12,946 nt of DNA from Fimbriimonadales bacterium (GTDB taxonomy: Bacteria; Armatimonadota; Fimbriimonadia; Fimbriimonadales; GBS-DC), in NCBI GenBank assembly GCA_026416655.1, contig JAOAES010000040.1, positions 1-12,946 of the forward strand, given 5' to 3'. The notes below the pieces were generated by a model, which saw nothing but the letters and a program-made list of their open reading frames with translations, ran no database searches and was not told the DNA's origin. The translations under genes and the position numbers were made by a program. Positions 1-6,984 of this stretch are shown piece after piece (the first letter of the stretch is position 1; every line of letters starts with the position of its first letter).

Positions 1-743
1 AGCGCCTCAATCTGCACAGGGGTTCGCCGAATGGCGACATTCAGCGTCGGCTCGGCGCGGAACACCAGAAACGAGCCGTACTGCCCCTGCGCGGTGCGCC
101 ACCAGCCGTTGTAGAGCGTCCACTGGTTCTCGCTGTCCCAGCGGGCACGCTCGGCGTACAACACCACTTCCGGTTCGCGCTGCTGCCCCGTGCTGTATTT
201 GAGCAGGGTCACCTGAAACAGTTCCTGCGTTTGGGGGTCGCGTCCGCCCGCGACAATCACATACGAATCCAGCCTGCCCTCGCGGAACTGGGGGAAGCCA
301 AACGCCTGCTGCTCGGTCAGGCGGAGCTGCTCCAGGATGGACGCGCGGATTTGGGCGGCGCGTTCGGTCGCCCACGGCACGAGCGTCTCGTTGAAGCCAA
401 TCGCGGCGAGGCTCACCAGCAGGCTCAGCCAGAACACGGGCGCCATCATACGGCGCAGGCTGACTCCCGACGCCCGAATCGCGGTAATCTCCCAGTCCGA
501 CGAGAGCCTGCCGAAGCTGAGCAGCGTCGCCAGCAGCATCCCCATCGGCAACGTGCGCACCGCGATCTGGGGCAAATAGAGCAGCGCGAGTTCGATCACC
601 AGCGGCAGCGGCACGCCCTTCACCGCGTACTCGGTAATCATAAACACATAGCCCCCTGCGAACACCAGCGCGGTGAACAGTCCGACGCCGAACAGCAGGG
701 GGGGCAGCAACTCGCGCAGTATCAGCCGATCCAGCAGGCGCAT
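1..743 (-). CDS. LptF/LptG (YjgP/YjgQ) family permease, N-terminal 247 residues, C-terminus beyond the window
   Basis: Inner-membrane permease subunit of the LptB2FG-type ABC exporter, which in diderm bacteria extracts lipopolysaccharide from the inner membrane and passes it to the periplasmic bridge. The frame opens with ATG at 743 and stays open to base 1, so the 3' part is missing. Residues 1-12 form a basic amphipathic start (MRLLDRLILREL). Hydrophobic segments follow at about 13-36, 45-77 and 101-120. The conserved family stretch SSDWEITAIRASGVSLRR (81-98) sits between segments two and three. From about 130 the chain is soluble and beta-rich, as expected for the periplasmic jelly-roll. 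The three C-terminal membrane segments would lie outside. No clear Shine-Dalgarno is present. A TATCCT hexamer lies 8 nt before the ATG. It follows sbcC after a 141-bp gap. Family assignment is firm; LptF versus LptG cannot be decided. Confidence 0.88.
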   Translation of the reverse strand, partial: MRLLDRLILRELLPPLLFGVGLFTALVFAGGYVFMITEYAVKGVPLPLVIELALLYLPQIAVRTLPMGMLLATLLSFGRLSSDWEITAIRASGVSLRRMMAPVFWLSLLVSLAAIGFNETLVPWATERAAQIRASILEQLRLTEQQAFGFPQFREGRLDSYVIVAGGRDPQTQELFQVTLLKYSTGQQREPEVVLYAERARWDSENQWTLYNGWWRTAQGQYGSFLVFRAEPTLNVAIRRTPVQIEA

Positions 744-884
744 CGGGGATTAGGATACCTGTTGACGCGCGGTGAATGGTACGACGGCGTCCCCGCCGTC
801 GCGCACAAGCTGCCCCCCGCTCGACCACGACGGCGGGGGCGCCGTCGTACCTTGCGCCGCGTGATTTCTAATCGGAAACTCACT
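744..884. other. Intergenic gap between the sbcC-like gene and the lptF/G-like gene
   Basis: This 141-bp gap is the largest in the minus-strand gene series. About half of it is the double palindrome described separately (778-851). The rest shows no ORF of note, no T-run terminator on either strand and no convincing promoter. The only candidate is TATCCT on the minus strand (752-757), placed 8 nt from the permease start without a recognisable -35. Confidence 0.7.
778..851. repeat. REPIN-like double palindrome (two inverted GC-rich hairpin units)
   Basis: Two 24-nt arms (778-801 and 828-851) are reverse complements of one another at 23 of 24 positions, separated by a 26-nt spacer. The single mismatch is T790 against G839, a wobble pair in one RNA orientation. 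Each arm begins or ends with GGTA/TACC and is itself a hairpin: cgacggcg, a 4-nt loop, then cgccgtcg (782-789/794-801 and 828-835/840-847). The element can therefore fold as one long hairpin or as two small ones, the architecture of REP doublets. No T-run follows on either strand, so an intrinsic terminator is unlikely. No second copy was seen in this window and no clean target-site duplication was found. Confidence 0.75.
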
Positions 885-3686
885 TCACAACGCCTCCGCC
901 TCCAGCAGCGGGAGCGTCGGCAACTCCGGTTCGACCAGTTCGCTGGCGCGGGTGAGCGGGTTGCGCCGCACGCGCACGCACCGGTCCGCCGCCTCGTTAA
1001 TCTCCTCGAAGTGCGAGATGACCAGTATCTGGTCGAACCAGTTGCGCAGGTTGTTCAGCAGCTCCATCACATTTTGGCGTCGCTCGGAGTCGAGCGAGGC
1101 GAACACCTCGTCCAAGATGAGCAGCGAGAGCGGTTGCCCGGCGCGCTCTGTAATCAGGCGGGCGAGCGCGAGGCGCAGGCTCAGGTTCACAATATCTTCC
1201 TCGCCGCCTGAAATGACCGCCTTGCGATGTCCCTCGTCAATCACCGTGAACCGATACTCCTCGTCGATGTCCAGCTCGGTGTAGCGTCCGTTGGTGAGCG
1301 CGCTGAGAAACTCGGTCGCGATGCTGGCGAGCGTGGGGCGCAGGCGCGTGTTGAGTTCTGTGCGGAAGTCCTGCAGGGCTTTGCGCAGGGTCTGATGCAT
1401 CAGCAGGTCGCGCTCTTTCTCGCGGAGTTGCTGCTGGAGCTGCGCGATTTGTTCCAGCTGCGCTTTCAGGTGGTCGCGCAGGTCGGTCTGGCTCTTCAGT
1501 TCGGCGCGTCGGGCGGCGAGGGAGCGTTCCAGCGCGTTCACTCGCTCGTCGGCTTCCTGGAAGGCGCGCGCCGCCTGCAGGTAGGCGTCCTCGGCGTAGC
1601 CCAGCTGCTGAATCTGCGTCTCTACCTGCTGCAGCTGGCGGGTCTTCTCCCCCAGCTCGGTTTTCGCGTCGTTGATTTGCTGGCGCAGTTCGTCGCGCTG
1701 ACGAATGACAGGCGTGAGCTGAAGCGCTTCTTCGTAGAGGGGTCGCAGCCGCTCCGCTTCCGTGCGCACGGCGTCGTGGCGGGCGGCGTCGTAGCCTGTG
1801 GGCAGCGCGCCGATGCGTTGCTGGAGTTCGGCGATGCGTTGCGCCGTTTCCTGGAGTTCCTGCTTCACGACGCTTAGACGGCGCAGCTCCCCCTGCAACA
1901 GTTGCGCCTGCTGGAGCGTCGGCTGGAGACTGTCCAGCTCCTGTTGCAGGCGTCGCTCCTCGTCGGGGTCGTAGATTGGAATGCGGGCAAGTTGCTGCTG
2001 CAGGGCGCGAATCTGCTTTTCCAGCGCATCGCTCTGTTTCAGTTCGGTTTCCAGCTGGCGCAGTTGCGCCTGCTGCTGGGCGAGTTCCCGCTGAGCGTCG
2101 TCGCGTTCTCGCTGCAGTTGCGCCTGACGCTCCCGCAGCGACTGCGCCTCCGCTGGTTCCTGCTCCAGCTGCTTGAGGCGCTGGCGTGCGGCGCGGAGTT
2201 GCTCCTCGGTCGCCTGCAGCTCAGCTTGCGCCTGCTGCAGCACTGCGTGATAGGCGTCTCCGAGCGGCTGTCCGCAGGTGGGGCAGCTGCCCTCCGCGCC
2301 CAGCGATTCCAGCTGCGCTACGCGTGCGCGTTGCTGTTCCAGCGTCGTGTTCAGGCTGCGGGCGTGCGCGTCGGCGTCGGCGCGTTGGCGATGCCAGTCA
2401 TCCAGCAAGGCGCGCAATTGCGTTTCTGTTTCGTCGAGGGCGCGCTGACGCTGCTGGAAGCAGGCTTCCGCCTCCTGAATGGCTTGCTGGAGCGTGGCGC
2501 GGGCGGTTGCCTTCTGCTGGAGGGCGTCTTGCTGTTGCTGGAGGCTCTGAATCTGCGCTTCGATCCGGGCGCGTTCGGGGGCTTGCTGCGCAATCTGGCG
2601 CAGGCGTAGCAGTTGCTGCTGGAGTTCCTTCGCCCGTTGCAGGTGAGGCTGCAAGGCGTCCAGCTCCGCCTGCTTCTGCTCTAAGTCAGCGCGTTCCGCC
2701 TGCAGTTGCGCCTGTTGCTGCTGGAGCGCGTTTCGTTCCGCCTGGAGCTGGGCGCGTTGTTGCTCCGCCTGCGCGAGTCGCTCCAGCTGCTCCAGTTCGC
2801 GGGCGAGGTCACGATACCGTTTCGCGTCGGTTTCGATGGCTTTGTAGCGCTCGCAGGCGTGTTTGAGTTCCTCCCAGCGGGTGCGCAGCTCGTCGAGCCG
2901 TCGCTCCGCGTGCTGGCAGTCGTTTTCGAGGAGGGCGCGTTGCTGGCTTAGGCGCAGGTGCTGTTCGCGCAGGGCGTCCTGGGCGTCGAACTGCTGTTTG
3001 GCGGCGTCGCGCTGGGCGGTCGCCGTTTTCAGGTCGGCTTCCTCAGTGCGCAGGGCAGCTTCGGTCTGCTGCAACGCGGCTTCCACGCTCTGGAGTTGCT
3101 GCTCAAGGCTCTGGGGGTCGCCGATAGCTTGCCGCAGTCCATCTACCGTCGCCTGCAACGCACGCGCTTCGACGGTCGCTTTGTCGAACGCTTCCGTTAT
3201 GCGTTCATAGCCGAGCATGCGACTGATCTCCTCGCGCCGCTTCTCTTTACTGTAGCGCATAAACTCCAGCTCTTTCTGTCGCGCACAGAAGCTGGTCTGG
3301 AATTGCAGCAGGTTCATGCCCAGCAGTTGCAGCACGCGCTCGTTCACGCTGCTGGTTCCCCGTGCTAAGAGGAGCCATGCGCCGTCCGTGTTCAGTTGCG
3401 CGAGTTCGGCTTCGTTCAAGCCCCGCCGAATCCGGTAGCGGCGGCTGCCGAGTTCGAACTCCAGCGTGACGCGCACCTTCGCGCCGCCCTGCGACCACAG
3501 GAAGCGCAGGGTGCTGGTCGTCTCGCGCACCGCACTCGCCCCGTAAAGCGCCCACAGAATCGCCTCGACGAGCGTGGTTTTGCCTGCGCCGTTCGCGCCG
3601 ACAATCGCCGTCACGCCCTGTTCAAAAGCGACCTGCGCGTGCGCATACTGCCGAAAGTTCTCCAGCTCCAGCGCGATTAGGCGCAT
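885..3686 (-). CDS. sbcC: SbcC/Rad50-type SMC-like ATPase with zinc hook
   Basis: ATPase subunit of the Mre11-Rad50/SbcCD class, which with its nuclease partner processes DNA ends and hairpins in double-strand break repair. The protein has 933 residues. The N-terminal lobe carries Walker A GANGAGKTT (30-38) and a Q-loop region around 120-135. A very long Gln/Leu/Arg-rich coiled coil is broken at its midpoint by the zinc-hook motif CPTC (468-471), almost exactly half-way along the chain. The C-terminal lobe has the ABC signature SGGEE (826-830), Walker B LLILDE (855-860; D859, E860), a D-loop ASLD and the H-loop His in VISHFEE (about 892). All ATPase elements are intact. ATG at 3686 lies 6 nt after the stop of the secreted-protein gene, suggesting cotranscription, with only a weak upstream GGGAG as ribosome site. 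No sbcD/mre11 gene is adjacent. The hook and length resemble Rad50 more than E. coli SbcC. Confidence 0.95.
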   Translation of the reverse strand: MRLIALELENFRQYAHAQVAFEQGVTAIVGANGAGKTTLVEAILWALYGASAVRETTSTLRFLWSQGGAKVRVTLEFELGSRRYRIRRGLNEAELAQLNTDGAWLLLARGTSSVNERVLQLLGMNLLQFQTSFCARQKELEFMRYSKEKRREEISRMLGYERITEAFDKATVEARALQATVDGLRQAIGDPQSLEQQLQSVEAALQQTEAALRTEEADLKTATAQRDAAKQQFDAQDALREQHLRLSQQRALLENDCQHAERRLDELRTRWEELKHACERYKAIETDAKRYRDLARELEQLERLAQAEQQRAQLQAERNALQQQQAQLQAERADLEQKQAELDALQPHLQRAKELQQQLLRLRQIAQQAPERARIEAQIQSLQQQQDALQQKATARATLQQAIQEAEACFQQRQRALDETETQLRALLDDWHRQRADADAHARSLNTTLEQQRARVAQLESLGAEGSCPTCGQPLGDAYHAVLQQAQAELQATEEQLRAARQRLKQLEQEPAEAQSLRERQAQLQRERDDAQRELAQQQAQLRQLETELKQSDALEKQIRALQQQLARIPIYDPDEERRLQQELDSLQPTLQQAQLLQGELRRLSVVKQELQETAQRIAELQQRIGALPTGYDAARHDAVRTEAERLRPLYEEALQLTPVIRQRDELRQQINDAKTELGEKTRQLQQVETQIQQLGYAEDAYLQAARAFQEADERVNALERSLAARRAELKSQTDLRDHLKAQLEQIAQLQQQLREKERDLLMHQTLRKALQDFRTELNTRLRPTLASIATEFLSALTNGRYTELDIDEEYRFTVIDEGHRKAVISGGEEDIVNLSLRLALARLITERAGQPLSLLILDEVFASLDSERRQNVMELLNNLRNWFDQILVISHFEEINEAADRCVRVRRNPLTRASELVEPELPTLPLLEAEAL

Positions 3687-3692
3687 GCGTGT

Positions 3693-4283
3693 TCAGCGCT
3701 CCCGCTTCGGCGTCATCGGCTTCACGTCATCTTCCTGTTGCCAACGCGGTTCAGGCACAAGCAGCGTGAAAGTGCTAACCGGCGTCAGGTCGCGCCGTGC
3801 GCCGTCCAGGTAGGCAACGCCCATCCCCGACAGGTTGAACGCGCCGACGCCTTTGAAATCGATAGCCCCCTCGCGTAACACCGCACGCACCGAGTCGTAC
3901 TTGCCCTGAATGCGCAGCACGCCCTGCCCCTTGTAGACCTTGAGCCGCTGGTCAAGCGGGGGCTTGATGCGCACGCCGCGAGGCAGGTCTTTCATCTCCT
4001 GAAAGCCCTCAATCTGCATCTTGCCCTGCACGGTGTTCACGATGAGGTAGCCGCGTCCGCGCACGATGAGCGTTCCCTCGCCCCGCGCGAAAAAGTTGAG
4101 CGGCTTACCCTGCGCCGTGAGCGTGCCGGGCTTCGGGGGCTGCTGCTTCTGTTGCGGCTGCGCCTGTTGCTGCTTGGGCTGCTGCTGATTATCGTGTTGA
4201 TGGTCATGGCTATGGTCATGCTGCTGCGCCACACCGACCACCAGCACAGCGAATGCCGTAATGAGTGCGATAAGTTTTTTCAT
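3693..4283 (-). CDS. Secreted protein of unknown function with His/Gln-rich N-terminal linker and a Gly-rich beta domain
   Basis: I do not recognise this 196-residue protein. Residues 1-19 look like a Sec signal peptide (MKK, hydrophobic stretch, GVA before a likely cleavage at 19/20). A histidine cluster follows with His at 22, 24, 26, 28 and 30 alternating with D/S/Q, then a Gln/Pro/Lys-rich low-complexity linker to about 53. From 55 onward there is a regular, probably all-beta domain with recurring glycine motifs (GEGTLIVRGRG, GQGVLRI, GVGAFNLSGMG) ending in a basic tail. The His cluster could bind zinc, copper or nickel, but this is inference. The start is secure: ATG at 4283 has a strong Shine-Dalgarno (GAGGAGG, 4290-4296) that overlaps the trxB stop codon, suggesting translational coupling. 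It lies between trxB and sbcC, which does not reveal its role. No lipobox cysteine is present. Confidence 0.8.
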   Translation of the reverse strand: MKKLIALITAFAVLVVGVAQQHDHSHDHQHDNQQQPKQQQAQPQQKQQPPKPGTLTAQGKPLNFFARGEGTLIVRGRGYLIVNTVQGKMQIEGFQEMKDLPRGVRIKPPLDQRLKVYKGQGVLRIQGKYDSVRAVLREGAIDFKGVGAFNLSGMGVAYLDGARRDLTPVSTFTLLVPEPRWQQEDDVKPMTPKRER

Positions 4284-4288
4284 GGGTT

Positions 4289-4297
4289 GCCTCCTCA
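4289..4297 (-). promoter_or_regulatory. Shine-Dalgarno of the secreted-protein gene overlapping the trxB stop
   Basis: On the minus strand TGAGGAGGC combines the trxB stop codon TGA (4297-4295) with a GAGGAGG ribosome-binding site placed 6 nt before ATG 4283. It fixes the start and implies translational coupling of the two genes. Confidence 0.8.
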
Positions 4298-5230
4298 GTG
4301 AAACTTCGCCGCGAGCCAGCGTTCGGCATCGAGGGCTGCCATACAGCCTGTGCCCGCTGCCGTCACCGCCTGGCGATAAACCTTGTCCATCACATCGCCC
4401 GCCGCGAACACGCCCTCCACACTGGTGTAAGTACCGTTGCGCGTGAGCAGGTAGCCCTGTTCGTCCATCTCCAGCTGCCCTTGAAAGATTTGTGTGTTGG
4501 GCGTGTGCCCAATCGCGATGAACACGCCATCGATGGGGAAATCGTACTCCTCGTCGGTTTTGAGGTTGTGCAGGCGCACGCCTGTAACTTTGCCGGCGTT
4601 CACATCGTAGATGTCGCGCACGACGGTACTCCAGATAAACTCGATTTTGGGGTTGCGGAAGGCGCGCTCTTGCATGATTTTGGACGCACGCAGCTCGTCG
4701 CGGCGATGCACCACATAGACCTTCTCGCAGTGGTTGGTGAGGTAGATTGCCTCTTCCATCGCCGTATCGCCGCCGCCGACCACGATGACCTTCTTGCCTC
4801 TAAAGAAGAAGCCGTCGCAGGTGGCGCATGCCGACACGCCGCGCCCCTGCAGTTTCGCCTCGTTCTCCAGCCCCAGCCATTTGGCGGACGCGCCTGTGGC
4901 GACAATCACGGCTAACGCGCGGTACTCTTTGCCCGCGTCGCTCCAGAGACGGAACGGATGGTTGCTGAAGTCCACTTGGGTAATCGTTTCGTACAAAATG
5001 CGCGTATCGAACCGCTCCGCCTGTTTGCGGAACAGCTCCATCAACTCCGGTCCCTGAATCCCTTCAGGGAAGCCGGGGTAGTTCTCCACATCGGTAGTAA
5101 TCATCAGCTGCCCGCCGGGCTGGATACCTGCAAAGAGCAAGGGGTTCAAACTCGCGCGGGCAGCGTAAATCGCCGCCGTGTAGCCCGCAGGTCCTGAACC
5201 GACGATAATCAGTTTCTCCACGCCTTCCAT
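4295..5230 (-). CDS. trxB: Thioredoxin-disulfide reductase (NADPH, FAD)
   Basis: Cytoplasmic flavoenzyme that transfers electrons from NADPH through FAD and a redox-active disulfide to thioredoxin. The 311 residues are full length for the low-molecular-weight bacterial family. The N-terminal FAD-binding motif GSGPAGYTAA is at 11-20. The catalytic CATC is C135/C138, inside the typical ACATCDGFFF context. The inserted NADPH domain has GGGDTAMEEA (152-161) and HRRDELR (175-181), whose arginines normally bind the NADPH 2'-phosphate. The C-terminal FAD motif is FAAGDV (275-280). ATG at 5230 leads straight into the first beta-strand, so the start is well placed, but there is no Shine-Dalgarno. A TACACT hexamer lies 10 nt upstream. 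It is 18 bp downstream of the NFACT gene stop. No thioredoxin gene is in the window. Confidence 0.97.
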   Translation of the reverse strand: MEGVEKLIIVGSGPAGYTAAIYAARASLNPLLFAGIQPGGQLMITTDVENYPGFPEGIQGPELMELFRKQAERFDTRILYETITQVDFSNHPFRLWSDAGKEYRALAVIVATGASAKWLGLENEAKLQGRGVSACATCDGFFFRGKKVIVVGGGDTAMEEAIYLTNHCEKVYVVHRRDELRASKIMQERAFRNPKIEFIWSTVVRDIYDVNAGKVTGVRLHNLKTDEEYDFPIDGVFIAIGHTPNTQIFQGQLEMDEQGYLLTRNGTYTSVEGVFAAGDVMDKVYRQAVTAAGTGCMAALDAERWLAAKFH

Positions 5231-5248
5231 GTCAGCGGAAAGTGTACC

Positions 5249-6961
5249 CTATCGGGGCTTCAACTCCACGCGCAGGGTTTTTTCATGGGTGTAGAGGGCG
5301 AAGCCGGGCGGCGCGCCTTTCGGCTTGCGCACATATTTGCGCAGCGTGTAGTCCACCTCCACCACGCGGGCGTGCCTGTCCACGCTGTTCTGCGCCGCCA
5401 GCCGCGCGGCAAACTCCAGCGTGCTTTTCGGAACGCGTTGAGGCTGATTCTCCGTGCGGATAATCACATGCGCGCCCGTGCCCGTGCGCACATGGAGCCA
5501 CCAATCGTTCGGCTTGGCGATGCGAGTGAGCAGGAAATCGTTCGCCGAAGCATTCTCGCCGACCAGCACCTGATAGCCATCAGGGCTGAGGTGCAGGCGG
5601 ATTTTATGCCCCTCGAACGGGTCTTTCTCAGCGCGTTGGGCGGGTTTCAGGGGAGACGCCTCGCGCAGCCAGCCGTGCGCTTTCGCCTGCTCATGCAGTC
5701 GTTGCAGGGACGCCTCGTCAGGGTTGCGCTCGGCATCGAGCAGTGCGCCCTGTATCTGCGCGATTTCGTCTTGCAGGCGTTCGAGGCGGGTCTGGAGTTC
5801 CGTTTGGCTTTCACGAGCGCGGCGCGCCTTCTGAAAGTAGCGTTCAGCGTTCTCGGCGACGGTCTTGTCGGGGTCTATAGGTATCCCCACCAGGGGCGTT
5901 TCTGGCTGGGTGTAGTCGGGGGCGTGCAGGGTCGTTGCGCCTGCGGGAAGCGTGTGCCCATACGCGAGGATAAGCTCACCGTAGAGTCGCCATCGGTCGG
6001 CTTGCTGGCTGTCTTGTAGGGTGCGTTGCAGGTCGGCGACGGCGCGCTGACGCGCCTCCAGCGCACGGCGCAGGTTCGGCAACAGGCTCTGGCGCAGGCT
6101 GTCGACGCGCACCTGTTGGATGCGTTCGGTGAACACCTGCTCCCATGCGAGGTTGACGCTCGCGCGGGCGTGCTGCCACTCAGGGGGGAACTGCAGACTG
6201 CGAAACGGGTACGCGCCGAGCGCACGACGGGACTGCGGGTCGCGTATCACGACTGGCTCCCACCCCCCCTCGCGCAGCCGAGCCGCCCACTCCAGCACGC
6301 CGTCCAGCCCTCTCGCCCGCGCGATTGTCTCCAGCTCGCTTGCGGTGAAACGGCTCAGCCCCTCCAGATGCGCCTGCCAGTCGCGCTCCGCACCCATCTG
6401 TTCCCAGAGCGCGCGCCAGTCATCGTCGGACATCGTCAGGGGATTGAGCAAGCCCGCCACGCGCGTCGGGGGCAGCTGGTACGGCTCGCCTGCGCGAATC
6501 GGGCGTACCTCGCTCTGACGCGGTGAGACCCACTTCAGCGCGCTCCGAATCACCCCAATCGGCTCCACAAGGATAATGTTCGAGTGCTTGCCCATCAGCT
6601 CCACCATCAGCCGATAGACCCCCTCACGTGTCTGAATCTCCATCTGCACGATGCGGTCAAAGCCCACCATCTGCAGATTCCGAATCACCCCACCGTCGAT
6701 ATGCTTGCGCAGGCTCTGTAAAAAAGGCGGCGGCGTGGGCGCGTTCGGCGTCTTGTGGCTGATGCAGTGCATGCGGGCGTGCTGTGCATCGGCGGAGATG
6801 AGCAGGCGATGCTCCACGCGCTGGGCGTAAATGTGCAACACAACCGTCAGCGCGTCGGGCTGGCGAATCTCCTGAATCCGCCCGCCCGTGAAAAACCCGC
6901 GCTCTTGCAACGCCGCGTACAGGTTTAGACTGTCGAACGGAATCGGCTTCGGCGCGTTCAA
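5249..6961 (-). CDS. rqcH: NFACT-family ribosome quality control protein (RqcH/Tae2/FbpA-like)
   Basis: Homologue of bacterial RqcH, which binds stalled 50S-peptidyl-tRNA complexes and recruits tRNA-Ala to add C-terminal alanine tails that mark nascent chains for degradation. Members were earlier annotated as fibronectin-binding protein A. The 570 residues follow the family order: NFACT-N (about 8-260) starting PFDSLNLYAAL, a coiled-coil/helical middle (about 280-425), and NFACT-R (DUF814, about 450-568) with the NDWWLH motif (486-490) and TGTGAHVII. The Asp-Arg pair needed for tRNA recognition in B. subtilis RqcH is kept as D102-R103 in VGFDRIV. The chosen start is TTG at 6961, 5 nt after AGGGGGG on the minus strand; it places PFDSL about where the family normally begins. 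It lies 23 bp after the oxidoreductase stop and 18 bp before trxB, so cotranscription is likely. Confidence 0.92.
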   Translation of the reverse strand: MNAPKPIPFDSLNLYAALQERGFFTGGRIQEIRQPDALTVVLHIYAQRVEHRLLISADAQHARMHCISHKTPNAPTPPPFLQSLRKHIDGGVIRNLQMVGFDRIVQMEIQTREGVYRLMVELMGKHSNIILVEPIGVIRSALKWVSPRQSEVRPIRAGEPYQLPPTRVAGLLNPLTMSDDDWRALWEQMGAERDWQAHLEGLSRFTASELETIARARGLDGVLEWAARLREGGWEPVVIRDPQSRRALGAYPFRSLQFPPEWQHARASVNLAWEQVFTERIQQVRVDSLRQSLLPNLRRALEARQRAVADLQRTLQDSQQADRWRLYGELILAYGHTLPAGATTLHAPDYTQPETPLVGIPIDPDKTVAENAERYFQKARRARESQTELQTRLERLQDEIAQIQGALLDAERNPDEASLQRLHEQAKAHGWLREASPLKPAQRAEKDPFEGHKIRLHLSPDGYQVLVGENASANDFLLTRIAKPNDWWLHVRTGTGAHVIIRTENQPQRVPKSTLEFAARLAAQNSVDRHARVVEVDYTLRKYVRKPKGAPPGFALYTHEKTLRVELKPR

Positions 6962-6966
6962 GGAAG

Positions 6967-6973
6967 CCCCCCT
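6967..6973 (-). promoter_or_regulatory. Shine-Dalgarno supporting a TTG start for rqcH
   Basis: AGGGGGG on the minus strand ends 5 nt before TTG at 6961-6959. No ATG or GTG is well placed before the conserved PFDSL, so this purine block decides the non-ATG start. It is also the right side of a small AAGCCC/GGGCTT inverted repeat (6964-6969/6977-6982). Confidence 0.6.
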
Positions 6974-6984
6974 GAAGGGCTTTG

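Noticed and set aside
7..828. Open minus-strand frame of 273 residues beginning at 828
   Set aside because: It is rich in Arg/Ala/Gly with no family resemblance and overlaps, in another frame, the clear LptF/LptG reading frame (1-743). It is a shadow in high-GC DNA.
778..851. The double palindrome as an intrinsic terminator
   Set aside because: The stem is strong but no U-run follows on either strand.
231..1211. Long plus-strand open frame opposite lptF/G and the end of sbcC
   Set aside because: Low-complexity Arg/Gln/His composition, no motifs, and it lies antisense to two well-supported genes.
1227..3368. Several long plus-strand frames opposite sbcC, leucine/glycine-rich
   Set aside because: They are reverse-complement readings of the Gln/Leu coiled coil; the repeated CTGCAG-type codons keep the antisense frames open.
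6964..6982. Small inverted repeat AAGCCC/GGGCTT between the oxidoreductase and rqcH as a terminator
   Set aside because: Only 6 bp, no T-run after it on the minus strand, and it contains the rqcH ribosome-binding site.
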